A stretch of DNA of 42,574 bases from Mesorhizobium tianshanense (lineage in GTDB: Bacteria > Pseudomonadota > Alphaproteobacteria > Rhizobiales > Rhizobiaceae). The translations under genes were made by a program, and so were the position numbers. Below the pieces are notes generated by a model. It was not told the DNA's origin and did not search any database. It worked only from the letters and a program-made list of their open reading frames with translations. The stretch spans positions 1-42,574 of the forward strand of contig NZ_VLKT01000057.1 in NCBI RefSeq assembly GCF_007830515.1, given 5' to 3'. Positions 27,801 to 39,800 of the stretch are shown piece by piece (position 1 is the first letter of the stretch; every line of letters begins with the position of its first letter).

Positions 27801-30800
27801 GTCTCGCTGAGCCACTGGCGGACGGCTTGGAGGCGCTGGCTCCGGGCGCCGTCCGCCGGCAGTACGAATATCCTTGCGCTTCCCGGAACCGAGACGAGTT
27901 GGCCATCCGCTTCAACCATCTTGCCGCGGGTCTGCTCGAGGCCATCGCCCTCAGCCCGTATCCGGTTGACGACATCGAGAACTAGCCGCGGGCAGCGGAA
28001 GTTCTCGGGCTTGGTGATCGAAACCCAGTTGTCCTCTATCTCGATTGGCCCGACGCCTGTCATGTAGATCTTCTGCATGGGGTCGCCGAAGTAACCGAGG
28101 CAGAAGCGGCCGTCATGGTCCCGCGCGATTAGGCGGAACGAGTCGACGACGGCAGGATCGGTGTCTTGGCTCTCATCGACGAAGAGGTATGGAAAGCGGT
28201 CCGCAACCAGGCGACGCATCAGGACGCTGTCCGTGATCATGGCCGGTCCCATCTTGAGGATGTCGTCGTGGCCGAGCACACCTTCCGAGTAGTGACTGCC
28301 GATGCCGTAGGTGAAGCGCGCGATGGACTTAATTGCCTCGAGCTGCTCTGTGTATCGGACGAGGTCGGCCTCTAGCCTCGTCTTGGTTGCTGCCTGGGTC
28401 TTTGGCCTTTCGAGCCTCTCTTTGGCGTCGGCGATCTTCTTGTTTATGCGCCCGCGAACCCATTCTCGGATGTCGTTGGTGAACGGCCGCACGATGTTCC
28501 AGAGGAAACTGTGAATAGTCGAGACGTGAAACAGCGGAGCGTTGCCGACGTCGCCCCAGATCTCGCCGACAGCCACCTCGGTATAGGTGATGCAGGCGAT
28601 CCGCTGCCCCTTCTGGCGAAGCGTCGGTCCCTTGGTTGCCGCCAGATGCGCGAGAGCCTTGACCAAGGAAGTGGTCTTACCTGACCCGGCGCCCGCTGTC
28701 ATGATGAAGCTGTGGATCGGCTTCTCGTCGAGGCATGCCTTGAGCTCCTTGTCGGCGTCGGTGTCAGGTTGGTTGACTCGAACTGTCACACTCCAGCCTC
28801 CTCTGGCGGCCCTGTGGGGGGCTCGACGACGACCCCCTCACCGTCGGCGACAAGGTCGATCTCAATTGAGGCCCCGGCTTGAGGGGGAGGGGGAGCCGCC
28901 GTCGCCTCCAGCCACTGCAACCCCTCGCGAATGTATCGGGGTACTTTCCAGCTCTTGGGATCCTGCTCCAGCAGGCCGAGCGCGAAATTGGTCTTTTTAA
29001 AGTTGGACGAAGTGACACGCTTGTGGACCTTTTCGACGACCTCGTCGATCGTCAGGTTGGCGGCTCCCCTGAACCGAAGTCCCAGCGGCTTCCTCTCGAC
29101 GCTCTGGCACCAGTCGAAGTTTTCGAGCGCGAAGGCTTCCTCCAGCGTGCGCCCAACCACGGCCTTCGTCTCACCCTTCCAGGTAAGCTCAATGGCACTT
29201 TGATACTCGATGCGGACGCTTGTGCCGTTCTGCGTTCTTTGCTCGGGCGTGACGGCGAGAAGATCGGCGATCTTGGTTTTTGCAGGCAGCCATTCGATCA
29301 GGGTCCGGTTCGACGTCACCGCGCCCGGTGTGGCGACGACGCAGGCCGTGGCGGCGTCTTCGTCGTAATCGTCTTCGGCCGCGAGAGCAGGATCGACCGC
29401 GGTAGCAGCGGCTGCGGCATCAGGATCGGCTGCGACAATGGCTTCGGCGGCCGTCTCCGCCGCGGCATCCTCATTTGGCCCGCGGACGCTGTCGATGTCA
29501 GTGAGCACCAGGGTGGTGATGCCGATGAACTCGATCAATGAGCGAAACACGTGGGCGTAGGCACCACCGACTTCGAGAACGCTGAGATATGTCAATTGCA
29601 GGCCGGGCGCGGCGATCGCGATCATTTCGGGGAGCAGGAGACGTTCGACATTGCCCTCGACCAGCACTGCCGCATCGGCAAAGAAAAGGTCGCAGTGCGT
29701 GAGCTTCATATAGCGCACAAGGAACTCGCTCGTCGGCGGTCCTAGCTGCTGGTAATAGCGTGATAGGTTGAGCACCTCGGACTGCTGCGCCACACCGTTG
29801 CCGGAGCGTCGGAAGTAGCGAACGGGCACGAACCCGCGCTCGTAGAGGATATGCGAGGAGTGCGTCGTCACCACGACCTGGCTCTTCGCGTATTCCGCCG
29901 CCTCGCCCTCGACCCTGACGATGTCGAGTACCTTGCGGATGAAGACCTGCTGCAGTTGCATATGCAGGTGCGCCTCTGGCTCTTCGATGAATATGAGGTG
30001 CAGGAGCGGCCGATTGTCCTCGATCCCGATCCATCTCGAGTGCAGATCGAAGAGCTCAATGACCATGTAAATGAGGTTCTTGTAACCCAGGCCATTGTAG
30101 CGATCGGGCAGGGTCAGTCCACCGTCGCCGCCCACTTCGGTCAGCGCATAGTGCACCTGGGCGCCGTCGGCCGCGGTCAGCACCACCATCGGGTTGAGGG
30201 TTGACTTGATGAGGAGGCGTGGGTTGGCGACGCCGGGATAGCCCATCTGTCCGACTTGGGCGAGGAACGGCTCGAAGATCTCCTTGAGATGCTTGTTGAA
30301 GAGCTGTTCGGCGTCCATCAGCGCGCGTAGCGCCTCTGGATGATTTCCGCGCTCGTTCGCCCCCCTCGCGTAGATCCGTCCTATTCGTTTGGTCAGGTCT
30401 TCGGCCCGAGCCCCGCCCGCTGTGTCCGACAGATGTCTTTGGGCATAGAGCATGTCCACTTTGATCAGCGATGCGAGCACGTCTTTGCCCTGCTTACCGC
30501 GTTCGCGGTCGAAGGGTTGTGGCGTGTCTTCGCCGACGGGCTGGAAATCCGGATCGAACTTGCTCCGATCCAGCACGAAATAGCGCAGTCCGAACTCGCG
30601 CTTGATGTTCGTCGCGAGGAACTCGCGCATGTTCTTAGGGGAGGGGTCGAACGCGGGTCCCGCTCCCTCATCCGATGGAGCCACTGCAGCTAGGGCAGCT
30701 GCCCGCCGCTCCTTGTACCGCGCAAGGAGCCCGGCTGGGTCGTTTGCAGCGAACTCGACCCGCACGCCGACGACAGTACCCTGCCAGTTCACGCTCGGGA

Positions 30801-33800
30801 GAAGTTCGAGGACGCGGTAAAGGTCGCTTTCTCCGACGGACAGCCATAGGTCTATCGAGATGGTCGGCAGTTCGGCATCGGGCTCCTCGTTGCCGAAGGC
30901 GTTCATCGCATCCCAGGTGTCGATGCTGAAGTCGTGGACCGTCAGCCCCTCATTCTCGTCGCCCAAGAAGAGGCCTATGGCATGGGCGGCCGAAGTCTTG
31001 CCGCTGTTGTTCGCCCCTACGAAGATTGAAATGTCTTTTTCAAAATCGATCCGAGCATTTTTCAGGCGACGGAAGTTCCGAATCCGCAGTGCTTCAATGT
31101 GCATGAGAGCCCCCAAGGCTATACTGTAGCGCAACAGCAACATGTAAACCAAGCGGATCGCTCGTGGCGGGCTCCTTAGGAGGAACTACCGGTCACTTGG
31201 CGTTACAGAGGGAAGCAGCCTGCATGGCGTCGGGAACACCGTTGGGCGGCGTGTGCGAGACTAGATGGTAGCCATGTGCACTGGACCGAACTTCTGCTTC
31301 ACAACAATCTCGGCTTTTGCGGGACGATCCGCATGCAGCCGCAACCTCCAAATGTAGAGGAAAATTGATGAAATCGGGAGGGAAAGAAACCCTCCTCGCG
31401 GATCGGCCGCACCGCTGACGCTGGCGCTCAACCGCCCGGCTCGCGATCCCGGCCGCGTCGTCCTTCGCAGGGCTGATAGCCCCGCTTGGCCTGCCGGGCA
31501 GGGATGCTCGACAGGCAGTTGCACCGGCCCGTCCGCTCCGCGGGCCGGGGGATGTCTTCGGAAAGAGGACGAAGAAGGACCCGCGATCGGCGTGGTCCGC
31601 AACCGAAACGGAGCATCCCAATGGAACTGAAGTTTATCGATCCGCGCGCGCTGACCGAGAATCCCGACAAGGCGCGGCGCTCGAAGTCGAGCCCGCAGGC
31701 CGATGCGCTGCTGCTGGCCACCATCAAGGCCGTCGGCATCGTGCAGCCGCCTGTGGTCGCGCCGGAACCGAACAGCGGCAACGGGTATGTCATCGATGCC
31801 GGGCATCGTCGCGTGAAGCAGGCAATCGCGGCGGGCCTTGAGGAAATCGCCGTGCTGGTGATCGAGCGCTCCGAGGACGGCGGCGCCATGCGTTCGCTGG
31901 CGGAGACGCTGGCCCATGAGCAGCTCAATCCAGTCGACCAGTGGCGGGCGATCGAGCGCCTGGTTGCACTCAATTGGACCGAGGAGGCGATCGCCATCGC
32001 CCTGGCGCTGCCGGTCCGCCAAATCAAGAAGCTGCGGCTGCTGGCGAATGTGCTGCCGGCGATGCTCGACCAGATGGCCAAGGGCGACATGCCCGATGAG
32101 CGCCAGCTCCGCACCATCGCTTCCGCCGCACTCGAGGATCAGAAAGAGATCTGGAAGAAGCACAAACCGTCAAAGGCCGATCCTCAGGTCTCATGGTGGG
32201 CTGTCGTGCAGGGTCTGACCAAGACCCGCATGTTCGCCAAACATGCCAGTTTCGGCGACGATCTGGCCCAAGGCTACGGCATCGCCTGGGTCGAGGATCT
32301 GTTCGCTCCCGCCGATGAGGACAGCCGCTACACGACCGACGTCGACGCCTATCTCGGCGCGCAGCAGGAATGGATGGCGAACAACCTTCCGAAGCGGGGA
32401 ACAATCGTCGAGGCCGGCCAGTGGGGCGAAGCCAAGCTGCCGCCGAAGGCCGAGCGGGTTTTTGGCAAAGCTGGCAAGTCTGACCATACTGCCATGTATC
32501 TCGACCGCGAGGGCAAGGTGCAGTCGGTCGCCTATCGCATGCCCGAGGCGAAGAAGCCGAAGGGCAAGGCTGGTGCAGCCGACGCAGCTGGTTCAGAGAC
32601 GGAACTCGTCGCTGCCAAGTCCCGCCCTGACGTGACGCGCAAGGGGATCGAGATGGTCGGGGACTTCCGCACCGATGCGCTGCACGAGGCGCTCGCCCGC
32701 GCGCCGATCGAGGAGGACACGCTGATGGCGCTGCTCGTTCTCGCCTTTGCGGGCAGGAACGTCTCCGTCGATTCCGGTTCCTCGGACACGGTTTATGGCC
32801 ACGCGCGGCTGGAGCGCCACGCAGCCCTTCTTTTCGGGGAAGGCGGCAGGCTCGACTACGACCGTGAGACGCTCCATCAGGCCGCCCGCAAGGTTCTGAT
32901 CGAGGTCCTCTCGTGCCGCGAGAACCGCACCAACAGCGGCATCGTCGCTCGGGTCGCCGGCGATACCATTGGCGCCGACGACTTCCTGCCGAATATGGGC
33001 ACGGACGAGTTCATGTCGTGCCTGTCTCGGCCGGCGCTGGAAGCGTCCTGCAAGGATACGCCGGTGCTGCCACGTGCCCGAGTCAAAGACACGCGCGCCG
33101 CCCTTGTCGAGCATTTCAAGGCAGGCCCGTTCGTCCATGCCTCGGCCCTGTTCGCGCCCGACGTCGCCGAACTGACGAGTTGGGCGGCCCGGCATGCCGC
33201 GCCGGACGAGGACGAGGGCACCGCGCCGGAAGTCGATGAGCTCGACGGCGACCGGACCGAGGCCACGGCACACGATCATCCGGTCGATGACGGCGACGCC
33301 GTCGAAGACACCGAAGCCTGGCGCGTCGCCGCCGAGTAGGCCGCAAATCCACTTCCTCCGATCCATCCCGCCGCCGGCAATCGCGCCGGCGGCGGTTCTG
33401 TTTTCATCAAGAGCACTGGAGACCACAATGTCCGCTCAATTGATCTACGATCTCGCCCCGCTCGGCTCCGTCATCCGCTACTGCGACGGCACACCGCGCC
33501 CGCCGGAGCGTCATCGCAAGAAGCTCTCGGCTTGGGAGAGCGCCAACGGCGGCGGTCGCCTGATCCGCAAGACGCCCGCCCGGCAGACCGCGCAGTATTC
33601 ATCGCCCGCGCAGTTCACGCTGCATGAAGGCGACTATGGCAGCGGCGGCGTCATCGTGCTGCGCGTCCACAAGAGATTTTCGGTCGATTGCGGCCTGAAC
33701 TTCGCCGTGACCTCCCGGCCCGCACCGAGTTCGGTCCGGGTGTTCGACCGCGCCGGCGAGGGCGCTGAACTCGTTTATCTTGCCGCTAGCCGCCAGGACG

Positions 33801-36800
33801 CGGAGGTCTGGTTGCAATCCCATAGATACCCGAACGCAGTGCTCGAGCCCGTATCGGCCGACACCGTGGCGGCCGACGTCGTCGAGGGGAGGGCGGTCCA
33901 CCCCCATCTGAGAAGCGTCGACGGCTTCTACGAGGAGGATTGCTGCTGGGCGGCCGTTGCGCAGGCCTTTCCCGATCTCTTCACCGATTTCGAGAAACGT
34001 TGCGCCGAGGAGACCATCCGGCGTTGGTATCCCGATGTCTGGCCGAGATCCCTGACGTGCACGCCAAGACGATTGCGGGAGGTCGCCTCATGACGACCAC
34101 CCAGCACATCGCCATGCTGGCGCGTATGGAAGCTGCCCGCCGGGAGACGCATGCCCATCTCCGGCTGATCGAGCGGCAGATCGCGGCGCGCGCGGAGCGC
34201 CTGATGACCACCTTCCGCGCCAGATCACCCGACTACCGGAAGTCAAGGTCGACATGGAGCCATGCCGACGAGCAGCTCTACCAGGCCACGCTATCGGAGC
34301 TGGCCTTCTCCCGTCACCGCGAGGTCGAGGGGCTGTCACGCAAGCTCGTCCGCCAGGATGCGGCGATCGCCGCCTTCCGTCGCCGCCACGGTCTGCCGGA
34401 GGTCGATCCGGAGCTGGATATGGCTGGCCTCCGCGCGGCCTGATTCTTCGCAGCGCATCTCCATGCGCGGTTCCGCGAGCCCCGACCTGCGATCGGGAGG
34501 GCAGTCCTGTCCGGGAACCGTGTGTGGAGGGCTGTGCGGGTAGCGGGGCGATATCCGGCCCGAGCCCTGTGGAGGCAGTTCGGCCGTGATGCCGGCAGAG
34601 CGGATTGATCAGTCGGAGATCCTCTCGCGAGCCGGTCTCATGGAACCATCCCCGTGCCGGTCTTCCGGGCGGGTTTGCTGCGGTCTGAACCGGCGGCTGG
34701 CCCCTTCAAGGCCGCTATAGCTTTGCGCCGCGATGCGGCCGGAGCCCGCCGATCTCGACAAGGCCGGCCCGCGTTCCGCGCAGGGCTGTTAGCCCCGCTT
34801 GTCCGCAAGCCAACCTTGCTCGCCTGGCAGGCCCCGGACCCTGAAGCGTCCAGCTTCCGCCGGTTCCTTTCGACCGCACCCGCAGGGAAGACCGGCACGG
34901 GGCCGGATCGCCCGAAGGGCATCGCTAGAAAGGATTGCTTCATGTCCAGTTCAAACCGCTCCACCAAGACCAAGGCTCGCGTCGTCCAACTCCGCAAGGG
35001 CACCACACTCGAAATGGTCCGCCTGTGCTGCCCGGATGCCAACCAGGCCGCACTCATCTCCGAGAGCTTCGGGCTCGCCGTCCTCGACAGCGACGGTATC
35101 CGGGATTTTCACGAGCGCACGCTGATCGACAGCGCCGACACCCTCTCCGATGGGCTCTCCGACAAGGCCATGCAGATCCATCTCCAGCGGATCGTCGGTT
35201 CCCATGTCGGGTCCGCCTATGGGGCGGGGCAGTTCTATTCCAAGGCCGTCACCGAGGCCAAGGACGCGACCGCCCGGCTCGCCAACGACATGCGCGACGA
35301 GGATCGCGACGGACCGGTAGGGTTCGACAGCGCCGCCCAGCGCAAGCGTGAGTTCGCCGCCGACATGGGTATCCAGGCCCATGCTCTTCGCATGGCGGCC
35401 GAGGGCGTGGTCGCGGCCTACGAGCACATCGTCGGCGAGAGCTGGAAGCCCTATGAGCGGCAGGCCGAAAATCCCGGCCAGACCGTCAGCCGGCAGGCCG
35501 CCGACCTCCAGATTGCCGCTCTCGGATAGCGGCCGCGGGCGGGGCTCCGGCTCCGCCCTTCCTTTCCGAGTTTCCAAAGGTCGGACCCGATGGGTGCCGG
35601 CCTTTTTCTATGTTGCGGCAGACGCCGCCGGCTTGCGCGGGACCGAGGAGCGGAAGGGAAACAGGAAGACCCATGGCGAGACCGGCGGAATCGCAGCCGT
35701 CACGATCGGTGGTCCTGCTCCGGTCCTCGTTCCGCGAAACGGCGATGCCGTCCTCCACTGCCGTTCCGGCCCGGCTGCGACGTCTCTCCTTCTTCCGATT
35801 GATCCCCCCGGGTTCGCGGACCTGCGGTCCCTTCGCGGGCGGACCTCGTGACGGCCGCGATCGGCGCGGGTCTACACGCCGCTCGAACTGGCGGGGCGCA
35901 ACATCTACGTGCGCGAGGGCTGCTATGCCTGCCACAGCCAGATGATCCGCACCCTGCGCGACGAGGTCGAGCGGTACGGACCTTACTCGCTTGCCGTGGA
36001 GTCGCAGTACGACCGTCCGATGCTGTGGGGCTCCAAGCGCACGGGACCCGATCTCGCGCGGGTCGGCGGCAAGTACTCGGATTTCTGGCACGTCGCGCAC
36101 CTTTCCAACCCCCGCGACGTCGTGCCTGAATCGAACATGCCCGCCTATGCCTGGCTGGCGCGGACACCTCTGAGAATGGAAGACCTGCCGGACCATCTGG
36201 AGGCGCAACGCGAGCTTGGCGTTCCATACACAGCCGAGATGGTCGAGAACGCAGCGCGCGACGCATACGGCCAAGCCATTCCGGACGGTGACTTCGCCGC
36301 CGGGGTCGCCGAGCGCTACGGCGAGGCCACGCAGGTGCGCGCATTCGACGGAGTGACAACGCAGGTGACGGAGATGGATGCCCTCGTGGCGTATCTCCAG
36401 ATACTCGGCCGATTGACCGACGCTGCCTATCAGGACACAGCGGCCCCCGAAATAGCGCCAAACCCCGAAAACTGAGGAGAGCAGGATGATGGATATCGAT
36501 CACGATACGCTCGTCGCTCTCTCCAAGAGCTGGGGCCTGTTCTACCTGTTTGCGTTCTTTCTGGCGGTGATCGTCTACGCCTTCTGGCCATCCAACAAAA
36601 AGCGCTTCGACAGGGCAAAGCGGAGCATTCTCGACCGGGACGACAAGCCATGGCGATAAACGAGCGCGACCCCGTCACTGGCCGGGAGACGACCGGCCAT
36701 GAATGGAACGGCCTCAAGGAGCTGGATACGCCGGTACCCCGCGGTGTGCTGCTGTTCCTGATCGTCACCCATATCTGGGCGATCGCATGGTGGTTCTTCG

Positions 36801-39800
36801 CACCCACCTGACCGTTGGGGACAACATACACCAAAGGCCTGCTCGGCTTCGACCAGAAACAGATCGTCGAGGAACAGATCGTCGACGGCCAGCGCGAGAG
36901 AGCGGCCTGGACGGCGCGCATCGAGAACGAGAGCTACGACGCCATTCTCGCCGATGAAGGCCTGATGCGGATCGTCCGCAGCACCGGTCGCCAGCTGTTC
37001 GGGGACAACTGCGCCGCCTGCCATGGCAGCGATGGCCGGGGTCGCGCGAACTACCCCGATCTCACCGATGACGACTGGCTGTGGGGCGGCGGCCCCGAAC
37101 TCATCGAACAGACGATGCGCGTCGGCATCAACACGCAGCATCCCGACAGCCGTATCGCGCAGATGCCGTCCTTCGGCCGTGACGAGATGCTGGAGCGCGA
37201 ACAGGTGCGGAGCGTGGCCGCCTATGTCTATTCGCTGACCAATCCCGACTACTCCACGCCGGAAGCCCTCGAACGGATTACGGCTGGAAAGGAGGTGTTC
37301 GCGACAACTTGCGCCGCCTGCCACGGCGAGGACGCGAAGGGCAACCGCGATGTTGGCGCGCCTAATCTCACCGACGCCTACTGGGTTTACGGTGGCGACA
37401 TGCAGACGATTATCGCGTCCGTCCATGGCGGACGACAGGGCCACATGCCGACCTGGGATGAGCGGCTGACAGGCGCGGAAATCCGCATGCTCTCGCTCTA
37501 TGTCCACGATCTGGGGACGCGGCAGCCATGAACGCCCGCGTGTCCACGTTCATGAAACGCACATGGCTGGCCTGGGTGCTCGTCCCTGCTGGGCTGCTGC
37601 TGTTTGCAGGAGCCAACGCACATTTGGTCTACGTGGCGATACAGTCGCAGCCGGACTGCGTCGCGCACTCCAAAGCCGCAGGCGACGGCCATGGCTACCG
37701 CGCCGCCAAGTCGGCGTGCTGAGGGAGACAAGCATGGGCGAGAGCGACAAGTCATATTGGCTTCTCAGCGAGACCTCCGACATCCGGGAGACCCGCGACC
37801 CGCGCCTGAACCGGGGACTGCCCTTGCTCGAAGGCCTCCGCTGGCTGTCGGCCGGATGGCGCGATCTCTGGACACGTCCGGCATCCAGCCTGGCCTACGG
37901 CCTCGGCGTGTTCGTTCTCTCCTGGGCGTTCACCTGGACCCTCGTGGCCTTCGGTCGCGACTACATCCTGTTTCCGGCACTGGCCGGATTCATGATCGTC
38001 GCGCCGTTCCTTGCCATCGGGCTCTACGAAAAGAGCAAGGCGATCGAGGAAGGGCGAGAAACCGATCTTGCGGACATGTTGATGGTTCGGCCCCGCTCGG
38101 GCCCGCAGGTGTTCTTCACGGGCGTGCTGCTGTGCCTGCTCATGCTGTTATGGATGCGCGCGGCGGTGCTTCTCTACGCGCTCTTCTTCGGTGTCACTGC
38201 CTTCCCGGGCCTCGATCACATCGCAGGCATGCTCTTCGGAACTCTTTATGGATGGACAATGTTGATCGTGGGCACGGCGGTCGGAGGCCTGTTCGCGGCG
38301 TTCGCCTTCGCCGTCAGCGTCTTCTCCGTGCCGATGCTGCTGGACCGTCGTGTCGACGCCATGACGGCGATGGGCACCAGCATGAAACTGGTCTGGAACA
38401 ATATCTGGCCCATGGTGGCGTGGGGAGCGATGATACTCGTCCTGTTCGCCGTTTGCGTGGCGACTGGCCTCGTCGGGATGATCGTCATCTTCCCGCTTCT
38501 GGGACACGCCACCTGGCACTCCTACAGGGCCGTGGCCCGCATCGCGGACTAGGACGATGAGCTGCTGCGCGACAGGAGCCGAGGCCGAACTGCTGCTTGC
38601 GCCCGGTCGCGCGATTCCGGCAAGCGAGATCGCGCTGGCCAGCCGCAATCTCGGCGACGGCATTTTCCAGACGGACTTCTCGGTTCCGCAGGTTCGCTGC
38701 GCGGCGTGCATCGCGTCCATCGAGGGCGAGTTGCGGAAGCTTGACGGCGTCGTTGCGGCCCGCGTCAACCTGACGTCGAAGCGGGTTGCCGTCAAATGGC
38801 GCGGCGATGTCTCGCCTCCGCCCATGATCCGCGCACTGGCGGCGATCGGCTACGAGGCGACGCTCGGCGACGTCGCGGAGACGGGCCGCGATCCGGAGAT
38901 GTCGCGCCTGCTGCGTGCGACCGCGGTGGCAGGCTTCGCCGCAATGAACATCATGATGCTTTCGGTGTCCATCTGGTCCGGCGCGGACGCAGAGACCCGC
39001 AACGCCTTTCACCTGATCTCCGCTCTGCTTGCCGTTCCAGCCGTCGCCTATTCCGGCCGCGTCTTCTTCTCCTCCGCATGGCAGTCAGTGAAGAAGCGGA
39101 CATCGAGCATGGACTTGCCGATCTCGGTTGGAATCCTTCTAGCCCTTGGATTGAGCCTCTACGACGCCTTCGCAGGTGGGCCACATGCCTATTTCGACGC
39201 AGTCACCTCGCTGACTTTCTTTCTGTTGGCCGGGCGAACGCTCGACCATGCGATGCGCAGCAAGGCCCGCGATGCGGTTACGGGGCTCGCCCGGATGATG
39301 CCGCGAGGCGCGACTGTCGTCAGGGCGGACGGCAGCCGCGAGTTCCGCGACGTTGCCGAAATTGCGCCTGGCGATCTCGTGATCGTGGCCCCAGGCGACC
39401 GCATCGCGATCGATGGCACGGTCGTCTCCGGCGAAGGAGGCCTGGATCTGTCGGCGGTGAACGGGGAATCCGCGCCGGCAAGGGCGTCACCGGGAACAGC
39501 CGTGTTGTCGGGCACGATGAGCATCGACGGCTCCTTCACCGTCCGTGCGGACCGACGCGCAATGGACTCTTTTCTGTCCGACATGGTGCGGCTGATGGAG
39601 GCGGCGGGGGAAGGCCGTGCACGGTATCGCCGCATTGCGGACCGTGCGGCGGCGCTCTATTCACCGGTCATCCATCTCCTCGCGTTCGCGACCTGCGCAG
39701 GCTGGCTACTGCTGACGGGCGATTGGCACCATTCCGTCACGGTGGCGATTTCCGTCCTCATCATTACCTGTCCCTGCGCGCTTGGACTGGCTGTGCCGAT